Numbered from the stretch's first letter, positions 18,465 to 27,582 are shown. The stretch is 39,506 nucleotides of DNA from Ignavibacteriales bacterium (GCA_026390775.1 JAPLFF010000001.1:1-39506); one strand, 5' to 3'. Notes: generated by a model from the letters alone, not told the origin. Program-made: numbers and translations.

Positions 18465-20921
18465 ATGTTGAAAATTTTTCTTGACGATAATTGGAAATTC
18501 AAATTAAGCGATGATTCCGATATCGCGAAAATACCGCCGGAAATAATTAAGCATATAAAAAAATGGGATTATGCATCTGTCCCTGGTACGGTTCATACCG
18601 ATCTACTCAACAATAAATTGATCGATGAGCCATTCTATTCGGATAACGAACTTATTCTTGGTTGGATTGCCGAGAGCGATTGGATCTATGAGACAAAATT
18701 CAATCTTCCCGAAGATTACACACTATCGTCGCCGATCCGTTTAGTATTTGAAGGCATCGATACGGTAGCTGAAATATTTCTGAACGACATGAAATTAGCC
18801 GAGGTCGATAATATGTTCCGGCGATATTCGTTCGATGTAACAGACATGCTGAAACCGCGACATAATGTTCTCTTCGTAACTCTTCATTCACCTCTAAGAG
18901 TCGGAAGAGAACTAAAAAAAAAATACGGTAAGCTTCCCGTTGCATTAAACTCCGAAAGAGTTTATTTAAGAAAGGCGCAGTATTCATTCGGCTGGGATTG
19001 GGGTCCGTCATTTCCAACCTTAGGAATTTGGAAGAGCGTTTATCTTGAGCAAATACCACCAGCAGAGTTAACTAAACTTACGTTTAACACGATTGAAGCC
19101 GATGAACAAAGAGCTGAAGTTGAGATCAGCGTTTTTCTTAAAGGAAATATTGATGCTATTTCCCAAATAAACCTCACTCTTGAAAATGGGGATTCCCGGA
19201 TTGTAAAAGAAATTTTTAAACCGGATAAATCTGAAATCAGTTTTAAAATTGTTCTCCATGATCCAAAACTTTGGCATCCGAACGGAGAGGGTGAACAATC
19301 TCTTTATAATTTAAGCGCGGAAATAATTGCACCGGATGGGACGATCATCGATTCAAAAAATCGAAAAGTAGGAATAAGAAAAATCGAGCTGAGGCTGGAA
19401 GAGGATGGCAAATCCACATTCCGTTTTATTGTGAACGGGAACCCGGTATTCATCAGAGGAGTAAATTGGATTCCCGCTGATTCATTCTTACCTCGTGTTA
19501 CTCCAGAAAAATATTCCGCTCTGCTTAAACTTGCACAAGAAGCGAATATAAATATGGTGCGTGTTTGGGGTGGAGGAATTTATGAATCGGATTGTTTCTA
19601 CGACATATGCGATGAACTGGGGCTTCTAGTCTGGCAGGATTTTTTGTTTGCCTGTGATTCTTATCCTGAACACAAAGAGTTTCTCGAAAATGTAAAAATT
19701 GAAGTGGAAGAAAATGTTGCCCGGCTTCAGCATCACTCTTGCATTGCACTTTGGTGCGGTAATAACGAAAACGAATGGATCTGGTATCAGAACAAGAAAA
19801 CATCTTACAAAAACATGCCCGGTTATAAAATATACAATGAGCTGCTTCCGGCAATAATTAAAAAAATGGATCCACACCGTTCGTATTGGCAGTCATCGCC
19901 ATTTGGAGAAGGTGAAGATCCGAATCAGCAGGGAAGCGGGAACAATCATCAATGGGATATATGGAGCCGATGGATCGATTACGATATGATCGTTAATGAT
20001 CAAAGTTTATTTGTTACTGAGTTCGGTTTCCAGGGACCGGCTAATATTTCAACACTGAACAAAGCGATTCCTCCGAAAAACAGAAAAACATACGACCGGA
20101 TATTCGAGCATCATAACAAACAAGTTGAAGGCACGGAAAGAATATTCCGTTTCATGGCAGCACATCTGCCGGTTAGAAACGGTTGGGAAGATTTTAATTA
20201 TCTCGGACAATTGAATCAAGCCCTTGCATTAAAAACCTGCGTTGAACATTGGCGTTCCAACTATCCGCGAACCAACGGAACAATCATCTGGCAGATCAAC
20301 GATTGCTGGCCGGTAACGAGTTGGGCGTTGGTGGATTCGAACCTGATGCCGAAGATTGCTTATCATGCAGTTAAAAATTCTTTCTCGCAGAGTTTAACAG
20401 TATTTGTGAAAAATGATAAGACTGCCGAAGTTAGAGTCTTAAACCAGCAATCGAAATTTTTCCGCGGTGAATTGGTCTTGAAACAATATCATCTTCAAAC
20501 AGGAAAAGAATTATCAGCGAAAATATTTAAACTGAATTCTGAACAAAATTCATCCGAAACGGTTTATCATATATCACTAATGGATCGCAATACAATCTTT
20601 GTTTCTTACCTTTATAATGAAGTAGGTGAAACGATTCATAAAAATATTTTTTATCCCGATCCGTGGAAACATGCACCATTGGCCGAGGCACGTGTTAATA
20701 AAAAAGTAATCAGGAAAGGGAATGATTATTATCTTGAACTCAATTCCAGTAAACCCGCTCTCTTCCTGGATTTCTATCATCCCAAATTAACTTTTTCCGA
20801 TAGAGGATTTTCGCTCATGCCCCGAGAAAAAGTATTAATCAAAATGAGCGGTAAGGGAGTTGACAAAATCCAGGCGGATGAAATCAAAGTATTTACTCTT
20901 AACGATTATCTGAACGACTAA
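18465..20921 (+). CDS. GH2 beta-mannosidase
   Basis: This 818-residue GH2 enzyme hydrolyses terminal beta-mannose from oligosaccharides. The layout is the usual sugar-binding jelly roll, Ig-like domain, TIM barrel and C-terminal sandwich. Mannosidase-branch motifs: 'FGWDWGPSFPTLGIWKSVYL', 'WGGGIYESDCFYDICDELGL', 'VWQDFLFACDSYP' and 'WCGNNENEW' with acid/base Glu435. The nucleophile is Glu519 in 'FVTEFGFQGP', and 'IIWQINDCWPVTSW' follows. Length and motif order match bacterial and eukaryotic beta-mannosidases. No signal peptide is visible from ATG 18465, so it probably acts in the cytoplasm after ABC import. It lies 19 bp after the six-hairpin gene. Confidence 0.95.
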   Translation: MLKIFLDDNWKFKLSDDSDIAKIPPEIIKHIKKWDYASVPGTVHTDLLNNKLIDEPFYSDNELILGWIAESDWIYETKFNLPEDYTLSSPIRLVFEGIDTVAEIFLNDMKLAEVDNMFRRYSFDVTDMLKPRHNVLFVTLHSPLRVGRELKKKYGKLPVALNSERVYLRKAQYSFGWDWGPSFPTLGIWKSVYLEQIPPAELTKLTFNTIEADEQRAEVEISVFLKGNIDAISQINLTLENGDSRIVKEIFKPDKSEISFKIVLHDPKLWHPNGEGEQSLYNLSAEIIAPDGTIIDSKNRKVGIRKIELRLEEDGKSTFRFIVNGNPVFIRGVNWIPADSFLPRVTPEKYSALLKLAQEANINMVRVWGGGIYESDCFYDICDELGLLVWQDFLFACDSYPEHKEFLENVKIEVEENVARLQHHSCIALWCGNNENEWIWYQNKKTSYKNMPGYKIYNELLPAIIKKMDPHRSYWQSSPFGEGEDPNQQGSGNNHQWDIWSRWIDYDMIVNDQSLFVTEFGFQGPANISTLNKAIPPKNRKTYDRIFEHHNKQVEGTERIFRFMAAHLPVRNGWEDFNYLGQLNQALALKTCVEHWRSNYPRTNGTIIWQINDCWPVTSWALVDSNLMPKIAYHAVKNSFSQSLTVFVKNDKTAEVRVLNQQSKFFRGELVLKQYHLQTGKELSAKIFKLNSEQNSSETVYHISLMDRNTIFVSYLYNEVGETIHKNIFYPDPWKHAPLAEARVNKKVIRKGNDYYLELNSSKPALFLDFYHPKLTFSDRGFSLMPREKVLIKMSGKGVDKIQADEIKVFTLNDYLND

Positions 20922-20928
20922 ACAAGTA

Positions 20929-23900
20929 ATGAAAATTAAAAAAGCGAATCTGATTTTGATTCTTGTAACGGCTCTTATTTTTATAGATGGAGCCGTGCTG
21001 AACGCTCAGCAAATAAGTATCAGTACAATCGAAAAGATGCAGAACGCGCCTTCACCTTACAGTATGCGCAATTGGAAGAAGGTTGCCGCCGGTTACGATT
21101 CGCTTGTATTCAATTCATCTCTCAGCGGTCAGTACCTTCCGTTGATCTTTGACATCAACAATACTGTAAATTATCCCGGGCAGAGAAGCTTTGGCATCAA
21201 TTCTTACGTCGGGACTTACACTCTTCAGCAGGGCGAAGCAATTAATGTTTTGCCGGCTATTATCGGAGCGAGCTTAATCGGCATCGATAAAAGCAATCCT
21301 AACGTAAGAAATTATGTTTTGGAATCGAGAGAGTATTTTAATAAACGTCCGGAAGAAAATATTTATCTCAATCAGCCTGTTGTAAGCAGCGGCAGCGATT
21401 GGTGGTACGAAACTATGCCGAATGTTTTCTTCTATCAATTGTATAGTCTTTATCCCGGTACGCCGGAGTTTAATAATCAATTCACAACTGTTGCGGATAG
21501 ATGGCTGCAAGCTGTCTATGCAATGGGTGCTGCAACAACTCCGTGGAAAATTCCCGGTATGAATTATAGAGCATGGAATTTTTCATTAATGACTCCGAAC
21601 GCATCCGGAGTTCCCGAACCGGAAGCTTCCGGTGCAATCGCTTGGATACTATATAATGCTTTCACTGTTACCGGCGAACAGAAATATCGTATCGGGGCAG
21701 AACTTGCAATGGAATATTTAAATTCGTTAGGATCTAATCCTGCTTACGAGATTCAACTTCCTTATGGTACTTATCTTGCCGCACGAATGAACGCAGAACT
21801 GGGAACGAATTACGATATTGAAAAAATGGTCAACTGGTGTTTCGACCTTAATCAGAGAAGCTGGGGCGCTACAACAGGTGATAAGTGGGGAGTGAATGAT
21901 GTAAACGGACTCATCGGAGAATTGGAGCCGCGGAATTACGCCTTCGCGATGAACACCTTCGAGCAGATTGGTGCGCTTGTTCCGCTTGTAAGATATGATT
22001 CGAGATTTGCCCGGGCAATAGGTAAATGGGTTCTAAATGCTGCTAATTCATCGAGACTGTTTTATTCAAATTATTTGTTGGATACGGAACAAGACAGCAG
22101 ATCGTGGGCAGAGCAATATGACCCGAATTCGGTAATAGCTTACGAAGCATTATTGAAAACCGACAGCAAATGGATCAAAGCTACCGGTGATGCTGTTTCC
22201 AACGGATGGGCTGCTACAAATCTTGGACTTTACGGCTCTTCACACGTTGGAATTCTAGGTGCGATAATAGACACGACAAATGTTTCGATGATTCTAAAAC
22301 TAGATCTTCTAAAAACCGATTACTTTCACAAATCCGCCTATCCCAGTTTTTTAATATTCAATTCATACAATATTGATAAAGATGTTCTTGTTGATGTCGG
22401 ATCAAATAACAGCGACATATATGATGCTGTCTCGCATGCCGTGATTGCAAGTAATGTTAAAGGAATAACTTCATTTACCATTCCAGCTGATCAGGCAATA
22501 ATTGCAGTGATTATTCCTGCCGGCAGTAGTTTGAATTTTGAATTGGGTAAAACTTTAGTGAACGGTACAATTATAGATTATAAAAACGGTTTGCTTGTTC
22601 TAAATTATCCACCAAGAATTAAAAGTCTTTCTTCTGCGAAAATTAATATTACAGTACACGATTCAACTAATATATACTGCACTGCTATGGATAGAGAAGG
22701 ACAGCAATTAAGTTATCAATGGAAAGCTTCCGGAGGAAATATAGTTGGATCGGGCTCCACTGTAAAATGGAAGCCTCCGAACTCGGCCGGAATTTATTCT
22801 TTATCCGTAATTGTTGATGATCCTCCTGGCGCAAAAGATTCTGCTCAGATTAATATAACAGTAAGCTGGTTCATAAATTATCCGCCAGTGATAAACAAAA
22901 TAAAAGCGTCGCCGCGAAAAATAAACATCGGTTCATCGAGCGGACTAAGCTGCGATGCTACTGATCTCAATGGAGATTCTCTTGCTTATTCCTGGTCTGC
23001 CTCGTACGGGATTTTAGCAGGCAGCGGAAAAAATATTTCGTGGGAAGCCCCGGTAGCCGAAGGGAATTATTATATCAAATGTACTGTAACAGATACTCAC
23101 AGCGCTTCGGTTACAGATAGTCTAGGCGTTGAAGTCCGTGATTCCAGTAATAATCAAACCGGGAGTTTGATCGCGTTTTATCCGTTCAACGGAAATGGGG
23201 ATGATCAAACCGGAAACCACCACAATGGAATAGTCAACGGGGCATTCTTAACAAAAGATAGATTCGGAAATCCCGACCAGGCTTACAGCTTCGACGGTGT
23301 AACCAATAATATTCAAATACTGAATTCTTCTTCGTTGAATTTCGGCGGGTCGATAACCATTAGTCTATGGTTCAAAATCGGTACCTTGTTTAACCGCGAA
23401 GCATTTTTAATCTCGCACGGAAGCTGGCAAAAGAGATGGAAGATTTCCGTTACTAATAGAAAAATTCGTTGGACAATTAAGACCGATTCGAATGTTAATG
23501 ACAGCACTAAAGATTTGGATTCAGAAACGGAACTGCTTCCTAATAAATTATATCTTGTCACAGTTACATATTCTGGTGCCGACATGGAATTATGGTTAAA
23601 CGGCGAACTCGATTCATTTACTTCACGGAGTGGAAAAATTTTACAGACTTCATACAATCTTACAATTGCGCAAATGCTTCCTGAAAACACTAATTACCCT
23701 AATTACAATAATTACAATTTCAGCGGTATCATTGATGATGTACGGCTTTACGATTATGCTTTACCGATAGAGGAGATTCTAAAATTGTTTGATATTCAGA
23801 CAAGTGTAAAAAATAGTATTGAGATTCCCAGCGAATTCCGGTTATATCAAAATTATCCCAACCCTTTTAACCCGTCAACAGTGATAAATTATCGGTTGGT

Positions 23901-24102
23901 AACCGGCGGTCGTGTTATTCTGAAAGTTTATGATATACTTGGAAGAGAAGTGGTTACATTAGTTGATGAATATCAGAATGCAGGGATTCATAATTCTCAA
24001 TTCTCAATTCTCAACTCTCAATTATCTTCCGGTGTTTATTTCTACCAGCTGAGGGTCGGGGACCATTTCGTTCAATCGAAGAAGATGTTGTTGATAAAAT
24101 AA
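20929..24102 (+). CDS. T9SS-exported multidomain protein: helical glycosidase-like domain, two Ig/PKD-like domains, LamG-like domain
   Basis: This 1057-residue surface or secreted protein has signal '...GAVLNAQQ'. Domain order: helical (six-hairpin-like) domain at residues ~40-460 ('SSGSDWWYETMPNVFFYQLY', 'MNYRAWNFSLMTPNASG', 'NAELGTNYDIEKMVNWCFDL'); a small beta domain; two Ig/PKD-like domains (~560-745) starting 'YPPRIKSLSS' and 'YPPVINKIKA'; a LamG/concanavalin-like domain (~745-945: 'IAFYPFNGNGDDQTGNHHNG', 'YSFDGVTNNIQI', 'IIDDVRLYDYALP'); and a T9SS type A sorting domain from ~967 ('FRLYQNYPNPFNPSTVINYR'). The sorting domain contains a heptanucleotide repeat, listed separately. A surface glycan hydrolase, lyase or binding protein is likely; no catalytic family was recognised. 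Confidence 0.8.
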   Translation: MKIKKANLILILVTALIFIDGAVLNAQQISISTIEKMQNAPSPYSMRNWKKVAAGYDSLVFNSSLSGQYLPLIFDINNTVNYPGQRSFGINSYVGTYTLQQGEAINVLPAIIGASLIGIDKSNPNVRNYVLESREYFNKRPEENIYLNQPVVSSGSDWWYETMPNVFFYQLYSLYPGTPEFNNQFTTVADRWLQAVYAMGAATTPWKIPGMNYRAWNFSLMTPNASGVPEPEASGAIAWILYNAFTVTGEQKYRIGAELAMEYLNSLGSNPAYEIQLPYGTYLAARMNAELGTNYDIEKMVNWCFDLNQRSWGATTGDKWGVNDVNGLIGELEPRNYAFAMNTFEQIGALVPLVRYDSRFARAIGKWVLNAANSSRLFYSNYLLDTEQDSRSWAEQYDPNSVIAYEALLKTDSKWIKATGDAVSNGWAATNLGLYGSSHVGILGAIIDTTNVSMILKLDLLKTDYFHKSAYPSFLIFNSYNIDKDVLVDVGSNNSDIYDAVSHAVIASNVKGITSFTIPADQAIIAVIIPAGSSLNFELGKTLVNGTIIDYKNGLLVLNYPPRIKSLSSAKINITVHDSTNIYCTAMDREGQQLSYQWKASGGNIVGSGSTVKWKPPNSAGIYSLSVIVDDPPGAKDSAQINITVSWFINYPPVINKIKASPRKINIGSSSGLSCDATDLNGDSLAYSWSASYGILAGSGKNISWEAPVAEGNYYIKCTVTDTHSASVTDSLGVEVRDSSNNQTGSLIAFYPFNGNGDDQTGNHHNGIVNGAFLTKDRFGNPDQAYSFDGVTNNIQILNSSSLNFGGSITISLWFKIGTLFNREAFLISHGSWQKRWKISVTNRKIRWTIKTDSNVNDSTKDLDSETELLPNKLYLVTVTYSGADMELWLNGELDSFTSRSGKILQTSYNLTIAQMLPENTNYPNYNNYNFSGIIDDVRLYDYALPIEEILKLFDIQTSVKNSIEIPSEFRLYQNYPNPFNPSTVINYRLVTGGRVILKVYDILGREVVTLVDEYQNAGIHNSQFSILNSQLSSGVYFYQLRVGDHFVQSKKMLLIK
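23992..24026 (+). repeat. Five tandem heptanucleotides inside a T9SS sorting-domain coding sequence
   Basis: Three exact AATTCTC units (23992-24012) are followed by AACTCTC and AATTATC. They encode 'NSQFSILNSQL' between the turn and the last two strands of the sorting domain. Seven is not a multiple of three, so gain or loss of one unit would shift the frame and remove the final export signal ('SSGVYFYQL...KKMLLIK'). Confidence 0.9.
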
Positions 24103-24120
24103 TTTAGAGGGAAATAAAAG

Positions 24121-25212
24121 ATGGCTCATGTAAAACTTGTCAATGTCTCGAAAAATTACGAAGGCAAAAGTAAAGCGGTAGATAATGTTAATCTTGAAAT
24201 CAACGATAAGGAATTTGTTGTGCTTGTCGGACCTTCCGGATGCGGTAAATCAACAACATTAAGAATGATTGCCGGACTTGAAGAAATAAGCGAAGGCGAG
24301 ATTTATATTGACGGAGTTCTCGTTAATAACATTCCTCCTAAGGACCGCGATATTGCAATGGTTTTTCAAAACTACGCGCTTTACCCGCACATGACCGTTT
24401 TCGACAACATGGCTTTTGGATTGAAGCTGAGGAAATACGATAAAGAAGAAATCAAAGAACGAGTGAATTACGCGGCGAAAATTCTTGAGATAGAAGAACT
24501 ATTGAATAGAAAACCGAAACAACTTTCCGGCGGACAGCGCCAGCGTGTTGCGGTCGGACGCGCAATAGTGCGTAAACCGAAAGTATTTTTATTTGATGAA
24601 CCTCTCAGCAACCTCGATGCTAAACTCCGCGTTCAGACACGTTCAGAAATCAAAAGGCTGCATCAGCGGCTCAAGGCGACAATTGTTTATGTTACCCATG
24701 ATCAGGTAGAAGCAATGACAATGGGCGATCGGATTGTTGTGATGAAACACGGTATTATTCAGCAAGTTGATACACCGCTCAATCTTTATAATAACCCGGT
24801 GAATAAATTTGTCGCCGGATTTATCGGCAGTCCCGCAATGAATTTTATTGAAGGGAAAATTTTGGATGACAACGGATTAAAATTTGCAAGTAATAAAAAA
24901 TCTTTGATTATCTCTCTTGATGAATCCCAAAAGGCAAAACTTTCTTTATACATCAATAAAAACATTACCGTCGGTATTCGTCCCGAATCATTTAGTCTCG
25001 ATCCTATAGCCGACAATAAAATAACAGTTAATATTGACGTTGTTGAACAGATGGGGAACGAATCCTTTCTATATTTTGACTTAGATGGCTCACAATTCAT
25101 CGCTCGATCTAAACCCTATGATAAAGTTCGTTATGGGGATGAAATTGCTCTTTACGTAAATAATAATGCAGTCTACTTATTTGCCGATGATAACAATGAA
25201 CGCATTTATTGA
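24121..25212 (+). CDS. Sugar ABC transporter ATPase, MalK/UgpC/MsmX type
   Basis: This 363-residue ATPase has all nucleotide-site motifs: Walker A 'GPSGCGKST' (residues 37-45), Q-loop '[13 protein letters not shown]', signature 'LSGGQRQR' from residue 135, Walker B 'VFLFDEP' with Asp159-Glu160, D-loop 'LSNLDA' and H-loop 'VYVTHD'. A C-terminal OB-fold/TOBE region (from ~235, '[13 protein letters not shown]', 'VGIRPES') identifies the MalK/UgpC class that powers carbohydrate importers. It starts 18 bp after the T9SS protein with AGAGGGA upstream, so it closes the same transcription unit as the binding protein and permeases, for which it is the obvious ATPase. MsmX-like ATPases may serve several importers. 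Confidence 0.95.
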   Translation: MAHVKLVNVSKNYEGKSKAVDNVNLEINDKEFVVLVGPSGCGKSTTLRMIAGLEEISEGEIYIDGVLVNNIPPKDRDIAMVFQNYALYPHMTVFDNMAFGLKLRKYDKEEIKERVNYAAKILEIEELLNRKPKQLSGGQRQRVAVGRAIVRKPKVFLFDEPLSNLDAKLRVQTRSEIKRLHQRLKATIVYVTHDQVEAMTMGDRIVVMKHGIIQQVDTPLNLYNNPVNKFVAGFIGSPAMNFIEGKILDDNGLKFASNKKSLIISLDESQKAKLSLYINKNITVGIRPESFSLDPIADNKITVNIDVVEQMGNESFLYFDLDGSQFIARSKPYDKVRYGDEIALYVNNNAVYLFADDNNERIY

Positions 25213-25244
25213 TTTTGTATAGTGAAGAAAGTTCCTTTCAAATT

Positions 25245-25442
25245 GTTGTCCATATCCAAAACTCAGCGCACATATAGAAAGCAAAATATAATATTGCCAT
25301 TTGAAAATTTATTATTGAAAGATCACATATATAGATAGAAAAATAAAAACTTGATCACTTTTTGGTCATAGCTTTTCAAAAAATTGCATATTTAAGATAA
25401 TAATGCAGTATTTTGAACACTAAGGAGAATCCCTCTCTCCTC
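25245..25442. repeat. Dispersed intergenic repeat, full-length copy A
   Basis: This noncoding stretch is clearly related to 33925-34112. Shared blocks, in order: TGTCCATATCCAAAACT (25247-25263); TGAAAATTTATTA; ATAGATAGAAAAAT; TTGATCAC; and a terminal hairpin AGGAGA (25423-25428)/TCTCCT (25436-25441) with 7-nt loop ATCCCTC. The spacing of the blocks is similar in both copies. No open frame spans it. It begins ~30 bp after the ABC ATPase stop. Confidence 0.7.
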
Positions 25443-25452
25443 ACAGAAAAAT

Positions 25453-25500
25453 AAAACCTCGACTATTGCAAATGAATGCTGTTTTCGAGGTTTTTGTTTT
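25453..25500 (+). terminator. Rho-independent terminator closing the mannoside operon
   Basis: A 10-bp stem, AAAACCTCGA (25453-25462) with TCGAGGTTTT (25485-25494), has a 22-nt loop and is followed by a T-rich tail ending at 25500. It lies ~240 nt after the ABC ATPase stop, directly behind repeat copy A, and is the first strong terminator after that gene. The A-run on the left arm means it could also act on the minus strand. Confidence 0.65.
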
Positions 25501-25511
25501 TAAAAGTAGTT

Positions 25512-25560
25512 TGTCTATATCCAAAACTTTGTCCGCAAATAAAAATGCAAAAATATTGCA
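25512..25560. repeat. Dispersed intergenic repeat, truncated copy C
   Basis: It begins TGTCTATATCCAAAACT (25512-25528) and continues with GTCCG, ATAAAAATG and ATATTG in the same order as the 5' part of copy B (33927 onward). After about 50 bp the similarity stops, so this is a 5' fragment of the repeat. Confidence 0.6.
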
Positions 25561-25843
25561 TGACATAACTGTAAAATGGAGAGAAAATAATTGTTGAGGC
25601 TAAATATAAAGCTGGGTTCTTGGTTTGAAAAAACCGAGGCAGAAAGAGATTAGGGATTTGAACATATTAGTTTTGAGTATTTTTTATAGAGATGAGATTT
25701 TGAATTTGTACAAGAGTTTTACAATTCTCCTTTTTTGTTCATCACCACTAAATCCTAAGTTTGTAATTTCTATTGGATAAATTATAAACTATCTATTAAC
25801 TTATTTACAAAGCAATCTAAATATTGTTTAAGGAACCCAAACA
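25561..25843. other. Noncoding stretch with a GNRA-capped hairpin, upstream of an unknown gene
   Basis: No credible reading frame lies here. The one notable element is a hairpin at 25619-25638: CTTGGTTT, GAAA tetraloop, AAACCGAG (8 bp including one G-T pair). The remainder up to ATG 25844 is AT-rich leader, ending in a weak AAGGAA ribosome site. It probably contains the promoter of the 229-residue protein gene; a structured leader or small RNA cannot be excluded. Confidence 0.4.
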
Positions 25844-26533
25844 ATGGAAACACCAAAACTTCCATACTTGAAAAAAGTTGGTCTGCGGGGAGCAATTAGT
25901 ATATGGATCGTTGACGGAACATATGTTCGTACTCATATTGACGAAGAATTCACAAATTACGGGCAACATTATAATTTCAAATATATTCCTAAAGAAGAAT
26001 TCTGGTTAGATCATGAAGGGAAACCTGATGAGCAAAAATTTTTTATTGATCATCTGCTTGTTGAACATAGACTTATGGCAAAGGGTATCTCTTATAATGA
26101 TGCTTTAGAACAAGCTGACAAAATCGAATTATTAGAAAGAAAAAAATCTGGCGATGTTAGAAAATTAACAAAAGGGAAAAATCTTCCGGATACCGAAAAA
26201 GTCCATGTTAGACTTTGGAAGAAATTAGAAACACCTGTTAGTGTTTGGATTATCGATGGCCGACTTGTGAGAAGTGTTTTTGATGTAGATTTTACAGAAG
26301 GCGGACATGATTATGTATATGAGTTTGTCCCGCAGAATGAAGTTTGGATTGATAATGATTTGGAAGAAGTTGAACGTCCATATGTTTTACTTCACGAATT
26401 ACATGAGAGAAATCTAATGGCAAAGGGATGGGATTATGATCGCGCACATGAAGATTCAAGCAAGATAGAATATCATTGTAGACACAATCCCAATGAATTG
26501 CATATTGCTTTAGGAAACGAGGGTTGGGAATAG
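25844..26533 (+). CDS. Unknown protein made of two tandem homologous domains
   Basis: This 229-residue cytoplasmic protein has no recognised family. It is an internal duplication: residues 17-95 and 131-209 align without gaps at an offset of 114, with about 31 of 79 positions identical. Each unit begins 'IWIVDG.YVR' / 'VWIIDG.LVR', has a 'FT..G..Y' and 'P..E.W.D' core, and ends with a helix: 'DHLLVEHRLMAKGISYNDAL' and 'LHELHERNLMAKGWDYDRAH', then 'KIE'. The helix carries conserved His and Glu plus 'LMAKG', similar in style to short hypothetical proteins of phages and their hosts. There is no signal or membrane segment. It stands alone between repeat-rich intergenic DNA and convergent tatA. 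Function unknown. Confidence 0.8.
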   Translation: METPKLPYLKKVGLRGAISIWIVDGTYVRTHIDEEFTNYGQHYNFKYIPKEEFWLDHEGKPDEQKFFIDHLLVEHRLMAKGISYNDALEQADKIELLERKKSGDVRKLTKGKNLPDTEKVHVRLWKKLETPVSVWIIDGRLVRSVFDVDFTEGGHDYVYEFVPQNEVWIDNDLEEVERPYVLLHELHERNLMAKGWDYDRAHEDSSKIEYHCRHNPNELHIALGNEGWE

Positions 26534-26559
26534 GAAAAATTCGAAAATTCTTGTAAAAA

Positions 26560-26754
26560 TTATTTCTTCTCGTCTTTCGATTCGATTGTATTAGTAATCT
26601 TAATTTCTTCTTGAACATCGTTTAATGCTTTTTTGAATTCGCGTATTCCTTTACCTAAGCCTTGAGCAAGTTCAGGAATTTTCTTTGCGCCAAATAAAAT
26701 CACAAAAACAAGAACAATTAAAAATAATTCTCCTCCGCCAATGTTTTCAAACAT
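26560..26754 (-). CDS. tatA: Twin-arginine translocase subunit TatA/E family
   Basis: This 64-residue protein has the full TatA layout: a short N-terminus 'MFENIGGGE', a single transmembrane helix 'LFLIVLVFVILFGAKKIPEL' with the hinge 'FGAKKIPELA', the amphipathic helix 'QGLGKGIREFKKALND', and a charged tail. TatA oligomers form the pore that carries folded, twin-arginine-signal proteins across the inner membrane. TatB/TatC are not in the window. It converges on the unknown 229-residue protein gene, with 26 bp between stop codons and no clear hairpin there. Confidence 0.93.
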   Translation of the reverse strand: MFENIGGGELFLIVLVFVILFGAKKIPELAQGLGKGIREFKKALNDVQEEIKITNTIESKDEKK

Positions 26755-27165
26755 ATATTTCTCTCTAAGATTGTTTACTATTTAATTAGCCTAAGCATAA
26801 TGTTAACAAAATATGCTGAATAATAGTGTATAATAATTTGTGTTACAGATTTGACAATTTATATCTGTAAGTGTTCCCAAGTAACAGATCGTATTAAAAT
26901 TCATGATGGGAGATCGATTTATTATGAACATGAAGCATTATCAAGGTTTTAGTACGAATTCAACAATTATTAAGCCGATGAAGTCCGAAGACTAGCAGCA
27001 CAATTGCATAAACCATCAGTAATTGCTATCATTAACAAATTAATTCTCGTCTTTTCACTTTGGCTAATTGTATTACCGACAGCATTGTGAATTATTCAGA
27101 AATGGTAAATTAAGAGTTGAATAAAAAAGATTAACAGAAGAATTCAAAACAAACATACAAATATT
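26755..27165. other. Intergenic region with traces of a decayed reading frame
   Basis: No intact gene is seen. One + frame reads sensibly from TTG 26851 to a stop after 'VTDRIKIHDGRSIYYEHEAL', has two stops (TAG ~26950, TAA 26971), then continues in the same frame from 26974 to TGA 27090 as 'ADEVRRLAAQLHKPS' plus a hydrophobic stretch ending 'LIVLPTAL'. This could be a small gene killed by nonsense mutations, or chance in AT-rich DNA. The region should also hold the divergent promoters for tatA and the DUF1003 gene; none was assigned. Confidence 0.25.
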
Positions 27166-27561
27166 ATGAATACTAAGAATGCAAATTATATTTATAAATC
27201 CTTATTGAAGCAATCAGAAAAATTTGCTATTTGGATTACGACTAAAGTTGGAACGATTGGTTTTTTTGCAATAATATTTTTTTGGACGGTATTATGGCTG
27301 ACCTATAATACGCTTGCCCCTACATCAGCTCGTTTTGATCCTTTTCCCGCTTTTGTTTTTTGGTTGTTCATTTCTAATATGATACAAATATTTTTAATGC
27401 CTTTAATTATGGTAGGACAAAATTTGCAATCCAAACACTCTGAAATCCGTGCTGAGACAGATTTTGAAGTTAACGTGAAGGCTGAGAAGGAAATTGAAGA
27501 GATAAAACAAGAACTCAAAGAAATAAAAGATTTACTGCACAAGATAGCTGCGGATAAATAA
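27166..27561 (+). CDS. DUF1003 family membrane protein
   Basis: This 131-residue protein has two transmembrane helices ('GTIGFFAIIFFWTVLWLTYN' and 'AFVFWLFISNMIQIFLMPLI') joined by the DUF1003-type loop 'RFDPFPAF'. After the second helix come 'MVGQNLQSKHSEIRAETDFE', matching the family's 'QN.Q...R...D...N' segment, and a coiled-coil tail 'KEIEEIKQELKEIKDLLHKI'. The family is widespread and its biochemical role is not established. It is transcribed alone; the hairpin at 27642 suits the opposite strand better. Confidence 0.85.
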   Translation: MNTKNANYIYKSLLKQSEKFAIWITTKVGTIGFFAIIFFWTVLWLTYNTLAPTSARFDPFPAFVFWLFISNMIQIFLMPLIMVGQNLQSKHSEIRAETDFEVNVKAEKEIEEIKQELKEIKDLLHKIAADK

Positions 27562-27582
27562 ATTTTTAACAGTCTATAATAT

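Noticed and set aside
25420-25442. Sequence resembling the 3' end of a serine tRNA (T-arm and acceptor)
   Set aside because: No GGTTC T-loop start, no anticodon arm or 5' acceptor upstream, and the same hairpin recurs in repeat copy B with different bases.
25453-25500. Hairpin as part of the dispersed repeat
   Set aside because: Copy B lacks the same stem at this position; the strong stem plus T-run is better read as a terminator.
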